Origin: Adineta vaga
Taxonomy: Eukaryota; Rotifera
Length of the DNA stretch: 64,000 bases
Reading direction: 5' to 3'
Assembly: GCA_021613535.1 (NCBI GenBank)
Contig: CP075494.1
Coordinates: forward strand, 2,542,001-2,606,000
The notes beneath the pieces are model-generated. The model was given only the letters and a program-made list of their open reading frames with translations. It was not told the DNA's origin and did not search any database. The stretch's first letter is position 1, and each line of letters begins with the position of its first letter. A program made the translations under genes and the position numbers. Positions 1 through 10,089 of the stretch are shown here, one piece after another.

Positions 1-651
1 GATCGTTCACGGATAGATCTAGGTAACCAGAGATTAATTGACTCAGATATGATAATTGTTGTCAAAGAAGCGATTATCAAGAAACAATGCATAAAACTCA
101 ATTTGATGAATAATTCAATTACATCAAAAGGTGCTTTTATCTTAGCTTCTGGATTGAAGAATAATTCAATATTACAAGTATTAATTCTTTGTAGTGTTCG
201 TATAGGTGATTTGGGTATTCAATATATTGCCAGAGCACTAACAAACAATAATAATAGTATTAAAGTATTAAATGTAAGTAGCAATGGTCTTACGGATAAA
301 AGCGCAGAAGATTTGGCTATGATGTTAAAGACAAACAAAACCTTAGTTTTTTTGGATTTAAGTAGAAATGAATTAGGTGATGAAGGAATAGCGATTCTGG
401 CTAATGCACTTCAAAACCATAACAATACATTGGAATATTTGGATCTATCTTATAATGAATGGATGACGGAATTAAGTGTGGAATTTCTCATTTTAATGAT
501 TACTTATAATGAAGGATTAAAAGCACTTTCTGTGTGGTTTCGCAATCTGTCGACAAAAAATGAAAGTAGACTTAGAAAAGCTGCTGAAAAAGGCAGACTA
601 ACTGTGAATAATCCTTGGATAAATTTAAAATATACGGGTTCTAACTGGTAA
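1..651 (+). CDS. Leucine-rich repeat protein, RNase-inhibitor type (5' partial)
   Basis: The frame is open from base 1, so the protein begins outside the window; the first ATG at 49 is probably internal. The visible 216 residues hold repeated LRR units of the ribonuclease-inhibitor/NLRC type, with patterns such as LDLSRNELGDEGIAILA and LNVSSNGLTDKSAEDLA. This fold usually mediates protein-protein binding in the cytosol. No NACHT or other N-terminal domain is visible. The stop at 649-651 is followed by a T-rich 3' flank and, 85 bp on, by a telomere-like hairpin. The LRR family is certain; the role is unknown. Confidence 0.8.
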   Translation, partial: DRSRIDLGNQRLIDSDMIIVVKEAIIKKQCIKLNLMNNSITSKGAFILASGLKNNSILQVLILCSVRIGDLGIQYIARALTNNNNSIKVLNVSSNGLTDKSAEDLAMMLKTNKTLVFLDLSRNELGDEGIAILANALQNHNNTLEYLDLSYNEWMTELSVEFLILMITYNEGLKALSVWFRNLSTKNESRLRKAAEKGRLTVNNPWINLKYTGSNW

Positions 652-735
652 TATGTTTTTTCACATTTATTTTTTTTTAATTTATTTTTATGAACAGAAA
701 AAAGCCTTGTGTGTTTTTAAATTCGCCTTTCTTTA

Positions 736-834
736 TGGGTGTGGGTGTGGGTTTGGGTGTGGATGGATGGATGTGGATGAATGTGGATACTACATCTATC
801 TAACACCCACCCACACCCACACCCACACCCTCAT
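736..834. repeat. Telomere-like GGGTGT/ACACCC hairpin H1
   Basis: A G-rich arm of GGGTGT units (736-790) is followed by a C-rich arm (803-834) ending ACACCCTCAT. The unit equals the bdelloid telomere unit TGTGGG in another register. The loop contains TGGATACTACAT, also found at 15474 and 21167. It separates the LRR gene from a TPR relic. Confidence 0.85.
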
Positions 835-919
835 AAGACCCTCCTTACAGTCAAGGGAACTAATAAATTCCTCTTTTAGTTTTCCCCATGCACCAACATG
901 AAATCTAGGTGTCAAGATG

Positions 920-1230
920 ACTGAAACAGCTAGTCTTCATCGACTTGAAGATGAGAAAAGACACTCTAAAGATAATTTATTGCTGAATACTTCGTACAAC
1001 AACAACATAGGTTTGATACATAGAAGTCTAAGAGAACACTCAAAAGTACTTTCATCTTTTGAAAAAAAACTACTTAAAATCTCAAAAAACAATCTACGAA
1101 TGATCCTACCTTGGTAATTGCCCATTCTAATATTGGTCGATTGTATGGACACATGGAAAAATATTCAAAGATTTTTTCATACTCTGAACGATCTATAAAT
1201 ATTTTCAAAACTTTACTATCTGATAATTAA
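920..1230 (+). pseudogene. TPR (kinesin-light-chain-like) gene fragment
   Basis: Two TPR-like units can be read, but in different frames. The first (about 980-1110) contains NNIGLIHRSLREHSKVLSSF. The second (about 1119-1230) contains AHSNIGRLYGHMEKYSK and ends in a stop. Between them the frame breaks after an ILPW* end near 1117. The NIG..Y...G.YSKAL..(F/Y)E pattern is typical of the large TPR family in these animals. The fragment begins about 80 bp after hairpin H1 and has no start region, so it is a decayed piece of a longer gene. Confidence 0.6.
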
Positions 1231-1732
1231 AACTAAAATTACCAATTCAATCGGAATGAAATAATTTTCTATTATTTAATGACTCGATCATAACTTTAAG
1301 TTGATCAAGCATAAGACCAGAATGTGTCACAAATAAAATTGACCTTAGTGTAAAAATAATTTTTCTACTGTGAAAGCTTTTCACTCATCCCTTATCAACT
1401 AAAATACTTTTTGATATCAATTTTTTGAATATAAAATTCTGCTTCTTTTCATTTTTCCATAGATTTAAAATTGAGAATAAATCAAAAGTATCTTTACTCA
1501 TAGAGAAGTTGTTGAAAGAATATTTTAATAAGTAACATTATATTATGTGCTTTTTCAAATTGAACAATGAAATTAAAAGAAAACAGCTTTCTTTCACTCT
1601 GTGTATTTATCACATCGAATATCAAGTAGAAAGCATAAGAAGATATCATAAATTATTAAATATATACACCTTTTAATATAAATACAACGGTAAAAACACA
1701 TTATTTCACAATCTATACACTTTTATCACACG
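1231..1732. other. Intergenic region upstream of the F-box gene
   Basis: AT-rich, with no convincing ORF. AT-rich TATA-like stretches near 1660-1685 lie 50-75 bp before the ATG at 1733 and may serve as its core promoter. Nothing else was seen. Confidence 0.4.
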
Positions 1733-3463
1733 ATGTCTACAATGAAATTTGAATTCTTCCCAAATGAAATCTTACTTCAATGTTTTCAATATCTTAATAT
1801 TATTCATATTTTTCATTCATTTGATCAATTAAATCATCGTTTCAATTCTCTTATTCGAACTATTTCATTTCATTTGAATTTTCAAAATATTCAAAACAAA
1901 TTTCAATGTGAAGAATTTTGTCAGAAATTATCCACTGATGAAACAATTCGAAATCAACTATATTCATTACATTTATCTAATGGAAATACATTTTATCCAG
2001 TTCATTTATTTATTTCAAAGTTTCCACTTTTACAATTTGTTCATCTTCGTTCATTAACTTTATATAAACTAACAAAAAATAATTCGAAATCTATTCGTAA
2101 AATATTATCATCAATACCTGAATTATGTTCTTTTCGAATGATTGATTGTTGTCCTTTCTCAGATGATCTAATATTCGTATTGCCAATATCAAAATTACAA
2201 ACATTAATCATTCCTCAGAAATTACTTTCACGATCGATATCAGATATTCAATTTTCGACAATTATGCATTTATCGATTGATGAATGTGATTTAGTTGATT
2301 TATTTATTCTATTAAATAATGCATTAAAACTGAATTATTTTAAAACAGACAGTGTCTTTCACCGCAAAAGAAAAAATACAATACCAGATGATTCTAGGTG
2401 TATTAAAAGTCCTGCTAATAATCTTAAAACATTACATATTAATTACTTTGAGAATACCGTATCTTATTTTTTTATTCTGTTAAAAAGAACACCAAATTTA
2501 GAAAATTTAATTATACTACGTATTAATGATCCACATTTTATCAATGCTTATGAATGGCAAAAGTTCATAACTTCTTCATTACCTCATTTAAAGAATTTCA
2601 AATTTCAATTTAATGTCAACCATTTTTCACAAAGCTATGATACTGAACAAAGTTTGAAAGAATTTCAAAATGATTTCTGATGTAATAAACATCATTGGTA
2701 CACAGAATATATTATATGGCCATATTCGGTATCTGTTTATACCATGCCATACTCGCTTGCTATATTTAGATTCGACGAATTTGGTGATAGGTATTACAAT
2801 AAATCAACTAATCATTTCAATACATTTGATAATGTAAAATATTTAATAGTTAATCCTCAAAAATTAGCAGAAAAAACTCAATTCTATTTTCCTAAAGTTG
2901 ATACCCTATCCCTTGCAGATGAATATTTGGAATATGAAGACTATGTCAAAATGAGTTCTTTACAACTAGAATATCTTCAAACAATGGTTAATTTATCAAA
3001 TATTAAACATTTGATTCTAGTCGATGTTCCACGATCTATAACAAAAGATAAATGTAAAAAAATGTTAGAATTTACAGCACAATTATCATCAATATGCCTC
3101 AACTGTCTCGATTTAATGTGTTGGCTTGAGGACGATGAACTATGCAAATCTTTAAATAAAATTATTAAAAAATTGGATATTCATGGTGGTTTATTCGATA
3201 TGTCAGATCAATTAAAACTAAAACGATTATGTACGGTATTTACAAATCTTGAACAACTCACATGTTTTGGAGATACATCGGTTATTGTGTTCTTAATCAA
3301 ACATTTATCTAAATTAATATACATCGAAATTCATCGATGTTTGAAAAGTCATGAAATATCTTGGATTGAAGAAAACACTAGAAACCTTGAATTAGATATA
3401 ACTGTTGATTTTGATGATGATAATCTTTTGAAGAATACATTTATTTGGATCAATCGAAATTAG
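1733..3463 (+). pseudogene. F-box/LRR-like protein gene with one internal TGA
   Basis: One frame runs 576 codons from the ATG at 1733 to 3463, with a single in-frame TGA at 2678-2680. The N-terminus (FEFFPNEILLQCFQYLN) is an F-box, normally a Skp1-binding motif of SCF ubiquitin ligases; leucine-rich repeat-like segments follow. Past the TGA the frame continues with KHHWYTEYIIWPYSVSVYT and then 239 further residues of the same family. The context (F, stop, C/R, N, K, HHW) suggests TGG (Trp) became TGA. There is no intron, unlike the four-exon relative at 41066-43008. It is either a very young pseudogene, a truncated 315-residue protein or a sequencing error. Confidence 0.75.
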
Positions 3464-3709
3464 ACAGAATTACTAATCATCTAATAAACTGTCATTTTTG
3501 AATAAAAACATAAGATTCACCGCTTTTTTTAATTGTAAAAGAAACATTTCATTAAGAACTATGTATTACGATGTTGAGAAATGAAAATGTTTCATGGAGT
3601 AGACAAAAACAAAGAAAATTTCTGGAAATATTTAAATCAATGTCATAAACTATTATTGTACGTTTAATATTTATTTTCTAATCAAACGTAAGCATACAAT
3701 GTACAAAAT

Positions 3710-4450
3710 CTACTCATTACGAGTAAGCGTTTCTTTTATTTGTTGAGTCATTGATTCAACTGTATCTGAAACCCTATCTGATACTATTCGATCTCTTACG
3801 CGTTGTGCAACTTCAGTGTAACATGGACGACTAATAATTCCAACTGCTTCAAAAAAAGCAGATAAATAAGTTAAACCAAGTTCAAAATAAATCAGATTCG
3901 AAGAACATGCTACTGTAAGTAAAACTGTATAATCCAATGAAATCATACGATCATTTTCAGATAAATTAACAAAATCTTTATTACTAATATATAATGAATT
4001 ACCTTGATGCATTAATGATTGCGTCATATGTAAAACTGATACAGATTTATAACGTAACTTGAGAGGAAGTTTGTTTTGTTCGTATGTATAATTTCGACCA
4101 ATGATTAAACCACTATACTTATCGAAACATTGTAATAAATTCGAAAGAAGTTTCCATTGTTCACTGTTTAAATTTGAATGATCTGTTGTTAAAAGATTTA
4201 ATGTTGATAACTAAAATTATAGGTAAGAAAAATTCATGATTAGCAAAAGAATAGAAATGTGTTACTAACTACAAATATGTCGATTATTGATATTTATATC
4301 ACAATTATTCTCATATGGACATTGAAGTACATTCTAAAATAAAACTTTAGAAGTCTAAAAGAAAAGTTCGTGAACCGACCTGTTTCTCTGCATTTCTTCT
4401 AAAGAACATTTTACATGATTTACATGCAATACATCCATAGTAAGGGTGAG
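3710..4450 (-). pseudogene. Nuclear hormone receptor, broken DNA-binding domain
   Basis: Read on the minus strand: (a) 4443-4380 encodes the end of zinc finger 1, YYGCIACKSCKMFFRRNAE, ending at a CAG|GT donor; (b) after a 46-bp intron (4334-4379), 4333-4270 encodes the start of finger 2, NVLQCPYENNCDIN and RHIC; (c) 4210-3710 encodes about 166 residues of ligand-binding-domain type, starting LSTLNLLTTDHSNLNSEQWK and including LSENDRMISLDY. The rest of finger 2 (the CRLxKC segment) is missing, and no intron joins (b) to (c) in frame. The 5' end runs into a telomere-like GGGTGAGGGTG tract at 4442. A transcription-factor gene that has lost part of its DNA-binding domain and its start. Confidence 0.7.
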
Positions 4451-4457
4451 GGTGAAA
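4440..4457. repeat. Telomere-like half hairpin at the edge of the receptor relic
   Basis: TTAAGGG-like G-rich tract (AAGGGTGAGGGTGAAAG) with no matching C-rich arm nearby. It lies exactly where the zinc-finger exon stops resembling a receptor. Confidence 0.5.
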
Positions 4458-4459
4458 GT

Positions 4460-5090
4460 GTGTCGGGACAGTATGAACATAATCGGATCGATATTCAAAG
4501 TAGACTTATTTCAAATAATATTATTATCATTAGGAATAGTAAACTTTTACTTTGAAGGTTTCAAAATATGGCTAATAAATGCTTAACATCATTGTCAAGT
4601 GTCTATTATTTGATGTTCTTTTTTATATAAAACGATTTGGAAAATAAAAGTCATGAATTAGTATTTATATTGTCTTTCTTACTGCAATTATTATAACATT
4701 ATTTTCTACAACAAATCTATAGTGAAATACCAACTATTCAGTCTGTAAGTCAAATATTTAGTCATTTTCTTTCCTTATTATTTCTTTTCAATCATTTTAT
4801 TATTTTATTAGTTTTTTCTATTTATATAACATTTCTTGTAACAATAGGGAAATTCTGATCAGCTTTAAATTCATTCATTATTCTTTATATAACGAATTGT
4901 TTATCAACAAATGAAGAATTATTCATTTCATCTTAATTTTGAAATATTCATTTTTTGGTACATTGTTTTTATCTAAATCTGACTCATAAATGAATATTTA
5001 TACCATCATCATACGTGTTTTTTTCCTTATTCTTTCACAACAAAGTATGAATAAGATGAATTTACAGTATAAAAGTCTGAAAAAATTCAA
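4460..5090. other. AT-rich non-coding stretch
   Basis: No ORF with recognisable protein similarity, no repeat arms and no tRNA-like signal were seen. Confidence 0.4.
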
Positions 5091-5092
5091 AC

Positions 5093-5425
5093 AATAGTGA
5101 ATAATAAAAGTAATGATACATCATATGTTGGTGCTTGTCCTGATGTTATGTACAGAAGATTATCTTTCATTTGTTCCAAAAAATCATCACAGTGAAATAC
5201 CAGTACTTCAACTTTTTCTTGGTAAATATAAAATGTATTCATTAACAACAGAATGTGAAGCAAATGATGATGATCTATATCGTCATGTACCAACTATTTT
5301 CAATTATCTTCATGATCAATATCATCGTGATATAAATAAAGATTGTATTTCACGGATTTTGATAAATCATATTTTGATAATGATGTTAAAAATTCCAATA
5401 AACTTACAGCTGATCATTTCGATAA
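5093..5425 (+). pseudogene. Unrecognised gene fragment with two frame breaks
   Basis: Three successive frames look coding. The first (5093-5191) contains SYVGACPDVMYRRLSFICSK and ends at a TGA. The second (about 5190-5345) contains FLGKYKMYSLTTECEANDDD and RHVPTIFNYLHDQYHRDIN. The third (about 5357-5425) contains FDKSYFDNDVKNSNKLTADH. Codon content is protein-like but I do not recognise the family. The fragment stops exactly at the telomere-like hairpin at 5426, suggesting that its 3' part was lost there. Confidence 0.45.
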
Positions 5426-5478
5426 TTGAGGGTGTAGGTGTTTGTGGGTGAAGGAACGAGTATAACCCACACCCATCT
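5426..5478. repeat. Telomere-like hairpin H2a
   Basis: TTGAGGGTGTAGGTG on the left and AACCCACACCCATC on the right. It directly abuts H2b and caps the gene fragment ending at 5425. Confidence 0.8.
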
Positions 5479-5543
5479 TGAGGGTGTGAGTGAGGGAATA
5501 GATGGATGGATCATGTGTTTAAACGAAGTACCCTCACTCTCAC
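5478..5543. repeat. Telomere-like hairpin H2b
   Basis: CTTGAGGGTGTGAGTGAGG on the left and ACCCTCACTCTCAC on the right. The junction CATC|TTGAGGG with H2a makes a back-to-back pair. Confidence 0.75.
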
Positions 5544-5689
5544 AATATATTTTCTATTTGATTAGAACATTTCTTTATTAAAGATGTATCACTTCGAGGA
5601 TGGACATGATTTCTCGTTTATTTCTTCACACTCTAGTACCCTCATCGAGTTTCCAATGATCCTCTAGTGTAATTGCACACCTGACTAGT

Positions 5690-7619
5690 CTAGTAGAAAT
5701 TTCCGTGAAGTGAAAAAGGGATGGGCACCGGGAGGTAACCTCTGATTATCTCTTCGAAAGTGATTCCATCCAGCAAGAGTATGAATGATTTGTTTGTTTG
5801 TTGTTCGAAAACAATAGTAAGAACAATTCCTTCATCTTCTTGTGCTGATCCTGGTTTGGGAACAAAAATCGGCTCACAGAGACATGTGCATGGTTCTTGC
5901 CAAAGGCCACATATGTGATGTGCTTCTAAATCAATTTTGACTAATGCATCCATCAGGTAACCTTGCGGACCTCGCACTGCATAAACATAACGATATAAGT
6001 GTCCAATATAATTGGGATTGATCCTGGGAAATTCAATTTGGATTGGAATCAGACTATTCTTGTGACTGACTGGATGAGCTGTGGACTGATCTGTGGGCAG
6101 TTTTTGAAGATTTTTATAGGGCTCCAAGCATTCTTTAGTAGTCAGATTGAGATGAAAGCGTCTGACATAGCCAAAACCCGACGGAAAAAGATTTTGACGA
6201 ACTTTCTTCAGGTAAAACTCATCAATAATTCGATGATCATCATAAGTACATATATCAATAACAATTTCATTTCTATGAGTTTGATCGATTTGGTAAGCAT
6301 TGATATGATGAAAAGTAAAAAGGGTCGGGCCTACGATACGTGCTATCTCTTCGCCATTATCTAGACGTATAACGCGAAAATATGTTGGTAGAGCAGCATT
6401 CCATTTGAACATATTGGTAAGCAAATCACCGGTGAGTATGGTTCGAAGTGTATTATATAGAGAGAAATGGAAAGGAATCTCAGATAGAATCAGGTAATCT
6501 TCAGTAATGGATGCACTATGCATATAGGAAGCGGAATCTTCGTAATTGTAACGAAATGACTTTGTCTTCGACCGAATCGTTTGATTGTATTTTTGACCAC
6601 GTTTATTCATATTGTTAGAGATCAAAATAAATCTTCCTGCGTCAACATTTTCGTCATCACCATCATCATTAATGTCATGATGTAGGTCTCTCCCTGAATT
6701 AAATAGAAAATTAATCTTAGATAATAGTTTGAAATACCGTATTTCTTATCAAATGAAAGATGACTTGGAGGTTGCCGTAGTAAGGTGAATTTGTTTCTTA
6801 TTTATCTGTCACGCTTCACTAAAACGAAATCTTCTTCGCATCTCACCACTGGTAAGTAAAATCTACTTCTATCCAGTGAGTCGTTGAGAAGAAAAGAAAA
6901 GATAATGTAGAGAACGTACCGTTATTGTTAAGCTTTGTCTCATCGTCAAATATGAATATCACGTCTAACCATTGTCCGTGTGATTTTGTTATTCTTGTCG
7001 CGTAGCTGACGGTCATTTTTCTTTTGGAATCATACATGACATGCGATGTGGTCATTGTCAGAATTTCTGTTGGCATCGGTTTTGCAAACGTTAATGATGT
7101 GAGAGGAGCAATTGTTTCTAACGTTTGCTCATCGATCACATAGCCCATGACCACTTCCGTTAAGGCTAGCAATTCGTTATTTACTCGTTGAATAGTGACC
7201 AGTGTGTTGTCAGGAAATTGTTCAGGATCACGCGGTGAAAATAACAACTGGAATCGACTGAACAGACTCTTGCACGGATCGGTTCCAAGTTGCCTTGTAA
7301 CTAGACATCCACGTTTCATCGATTCTTTATATGCACGCGATTTAATAAAGCTACTTTGAAAATAAATAGTATTGTTTTCCCCGTCGACCTCGTATTTATT
7401 GATGTATGCGAATCCATCGAATGGATGGTTGACACTGGTGCTAGGATCATTATTCACTTCAAACTGTCCAGGACCATTGCGATATAAACAACCTTTGAGC
7501 CAGTGAGGTATTTTGCCATTCATATCCACTTTCACTGGATGATTGCACTCTTGTGTACTACTAAAGAAAGAAGCTGTATTCCAATCGTCTTGATGACAAC
7601 TGAAAAATGATTTCGCCAT
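5690..7619 (-). CDS. Carotenoid cleavage oxygenase (BCO/RPE65 family)
   Basis: Two exons, 7619-6920 and 6693-5690, joined by a 226-bp GT-AG intron in phase 1, give 567 residues, close to the animal family's usual ~530. The family uses a four-His Fe(II) site to cleave or isomerise carotenoids or retinoids with O2. All four histidine motifs are visible: TTSHVMYD (His193), YMHSASITEDY (about His292), TFHHINAYQ (about 362) and the C-terminal SLHGNF (about His563). The N-terminal GCLYRNGPGQFE and HPFDGFAYI are also diagnostic. No signal peptide is seen, so a cytosolic or membrane-associated enzyme is expected. The reading frame is clean. Substrate cannot be told from sequence. I considered a plant or bacterial apocarotenoid oxygenase, but the RNGPG...HPFDGFAYI form fits the animal branch better. 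Confidence 0.93.
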
Positions 7620-8160
7620 CTTTTCTTATTCGTTACGGATCTAGAACAAGAAACATGATGCTTTTGTACTTGTAACAGTATATGACCGACACATGGCAAG
7701 ACGTATTTAGATTAGCAACTTCAAAAATACGGTGGAAAGTCGATATCTTTTTACTCGACAATACAAAACATCTTTCTCCTGCAGAATAAAACACAAAAAA
7801 CTGTTACATTGGTCTCCATGAAAGAATTGAAAGAGAGATAAGTAACACGCTCTTTTTCGTGCAACTAGATAAACACCGAACGCTGCGAACGTGCGTCTGA
7901 CTATGACACTCCAAAAACAACTCGCTGATGAGTGATGACCGCCTCCGTTTATATATCATTAATCAAACAGTTTATTTTTCATCTATGTGTTCTTAAGTTT
8001 CAATGCAGTCATGACAAGCAAAGAAAATAAGAACAAAAATTTTAAAACAAGGACGAGTCTTTTAAAGCAGTAAATCGGCCCACTGACTTTTTGTCAGAAG
8101 ATACATTAAGAAACCACGCAGATCGATAGATTTCAGCTCGGAGAATACTCTACAGTATTA
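7620..8160. other. Upstream region of the carotenoid oxygenase
   Basis: No gene seen. This is the 5' flank of the minus-strand oxygenase and probably contains its promoter; no single element is convincing. Confidence 0.4.
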
Positions 8161-8161
8161 T

Positions 8162-8188
8162 CTTGACGGTGTGAGGGTGTGGGTGAGT
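8162..8188. repeat. Telomere-like half hairpin
   Basis: CTTGACGGTGTGAGGGTGTG tract without a C-rich partner. It lies next to the degenerate hammerhead-like motif at 8194-8246. Confidence 0.6.
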
Positions 8189-8193
8189 AAAGC

Positions 8194-8246
8194 ATTCTAC
8201 TATCGCGATTTTGACCATGCTTAAGGATCTCATCAGGTAGATTATA
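8194..8246 (-). ncRNA. Degenerate hammerhead-ribozyme-like motif
   Basis: Minus strand, 5' to 3': stem I strand CTAC, core CTGATGA, stem II GATC/GGTC around a 9-nt loop, then AAAA where GAAA is expected, a palindromic stem III ATCGCGAT followed by A (a UA cleavage position), and the returning stem I strand GTAG. Order and spacing match a hammerhead with a very short stem III. The core G (G12) is replaced by A, so it is probably inactive. Confidence 0.4.
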
Positions 8247-8918
8247 CTACATCATATCGCGTATCATTTGTGTGTGATAAGTCTTCTCAAGAATGAAAGC
8301 CTCGAATTATTCCTTTATGCATATGTTCGGCTAGTCGTTGACGAAGATGCTAGTACCCATCATGACTATTCTAGTCAAGTTTTTTTATCTTTTATTTTTA
8401 GTGTAAAAAGATATTTATGACAAACGATATGCAGGATTAGAAAATATGCAATATATAGTAGTGTGCAGAATGTTAGTAATCTGGGTTTCTTCTGGTGTAG
8501 TTTTGTGCTCGTTGTATTTGCAGGTGTCCAGGCGAACGAATTCTTGCTCCATATTGGAATTATTTCGATTATCAATGACCAATCATGTGTGGATAACTAA
8601 TGGCTGTTGAAACGTATCATTCCAAAGTCGATGTACATCTTGTTTAAATGATGCTCGACGTTTTTTATGTATGTAATTTAAGATCATTTAATTGTTCTCT
8701 TTCGGATGTTTTTAGGTTTGTTTTTGTTTATGGCGTGTTCAGAAGAGTTTCTATGTGGATTGTCTTGCATTTTAGCCAGTTTTGGTGCAAGCTGATATTC
8801 TGAAACAGTTGGTGTATGTAGAGTTTGATGAAGAATTTTCTTTAAGTTGTCTTCGTCATCGACTAATGTCTCACGTAGGGTATCTTAGACTAGGATTCGA
8901 GTTTTTTCCAAATGGATT

Positions 8919-9330
8919 CGCCCGAAAGTTAGACCAACATTAGATCAAGATGCAGCTCGACGAGCTCTATAGAATGGTGTATTTACTTTTCCCAAAAGAC
9001 CTTTCCTTCTGGTAAAAAACCTCGAAAAACTAGTAAAAAATAGGTGAAAAATCGAAAAAATTCAGTAAAACCTGTAGGAATTCGCCTATAGGTTAGACCA
9101 AACGATGAAACTTCCTGGATCCATAGATCTCGACGAGTTCTACCGAATGAACACCTTTTTGGTTCAATTCAGATAAGTTTTAGTAGTACAAATTGCTAAA
9201 CAGTAACTTCTTACTAATGAATTTATCAGATCCAAAAAATATGGAGTTGGTGGTTAGACCAGGTTAGATCAATGTTAGACCAAGATAGAACTCCATGAGA
9301 TCTATCGATTGACCACCATGGATGCTATCT
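8919..9330. repeat. Degenerate ~160-bp tandem repeat, about three units
   Basis: The motif GTTAGACCA recurs at 8928, 9092 and 9253 (spacing 164 and 161). Each is followed 30-60 bp later by a variant of CGACGAG(T/C)TCTACCGAATG. Copies are diverged. It lies in a non-coding region with telomere-like hairpins and hammerhead-like motifs, and could be a decayed satellite or retroelement end. Confidence 0.55.
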
Positions 9331-9563
9331 TGAAACTAATTATAATCAACAAAGGCTGTTCTGAATAAATTTAAGACAGAATAATAGCAAAAGAACGAAT
9401 TATACACTCTAAAAAAAATAGGTACCTTACTGAACTTCAAAGGTTCAGTAGTTCTGCGTCGAACTAATATAAGTTCGGTAGAGTGAAAAAGGTTCCGTAG
9501 TCGCTGATGAAAACTTTTTTAGGCTCAGAAATTCATACATAGTTCTGTAGGTTTTCGACTAAA

Positions 9564-9578
9564 CCCCCCCCCCCCCCC
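9564..9578. repeat. Poly-C run of 15
   Basis: A homopolymer of 15 C immediately before the G-rich arm of hairpin H4. Such runs are prone to length error in assemblies. Confidence 0.8.
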
Positions 9579-9580
9579 AA

Positions 9581-9668
9581 AGGTGTGGGTGTGTGCGTGC
9601 GGCTGAGATTACACTTTTAATCCACACTCACTCATACCCACACCCACCCACACCCACACCCTCAAGAT
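9581..9668. repeat. Telomere-like hairpin H4
   Basis: AGGTGTGGGTGTGTGCG on the left; a long C-rich arm 9621-9666 of ACACCC/CACCCA units on the right ending CACCCTCAAGATG, the family's common right end. Confidence 0.85.
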
Positions 9669-9834
9669 GTTTTAAATACCATTACAGGTGAGATTGTATG
9701 TTTTCTTCTTTGAGATAATATATGAAATACTACTTGTAACAGAGTATTTATTCCTTGATTTGGATTATTATGAAGTTATTTTTATCAAATTTAGTTGATC
9801 GAAGTGATTTCTTTTAATCATTATTAGGAATTTG

Positions 9835-9879
9835 ATTCATCTGATGAAGAACTGTAATAGGTTCGAAACCGGTCATGGC
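9835..9879 (+). ncRNA. Hammerhead ribozyme candidate (short stem III, Penelope/retrozyme type)
   Basis: All core elements are in order: CTGATGA (9841-9847), stem II GAAC (9849-9852) / GTTC (9861-9864) with loop TGTAATAG, GAAA (9865-9868), short palindromic stem III around CCGG, and the cleavage triplet GTC ending at 9874. Stem I can form between TTCAT (9836-9840) and ATGGC (9875-9879) with two G-U pairs. Minimal hammerheads with a tiny stem III are known from Penelope-like retroelements, retrozymes and flatworm satellites. Telomere-like CACACCC sequence follows at 9887. No retroelement ORF remains nearby. Activity is predicted, not shown. Confidence 0.65.
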
Positions 9880-9886
9880 AACTATT

Positions 9887-9909
9887 ACACACACCCACAT
9901 CCACACCCT
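9887..9909. repeat. Telomere-like C-rich half tract
   Basis: ACACACCCACATCCACACCC lies directly 3' of the hammerhead candidate. No G-rich partner arm is present on its left. Confidence 0.6.
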
Positions 9910-10089
9910 TCTAAATAAGCACGTCAAAATCCGAAATTATCATTAGGGTCAAGATTGAATTTTGATGTCAGATTTCGAGTTTAACCTGGTTTCCACCAAG
10001 CCACACTCGGATCTTAGAATGACCTAAATTCTAGATTAGTCTACGACATATACATATCTTTTATTGTCTTTAAGAAAAAAAATTCGGAA

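Noticed and set aside
653-901. 82-codon ORF through hairpin H1
   Set aside because: It is a translation of the GGGTGT repeat and its T-rich flank; no protein-like content outside the repeat.
5999-6364. 121-codon plus-strand ORF
   Set aside because: Antisense shadow of carotenoid oxygenase exon 2.
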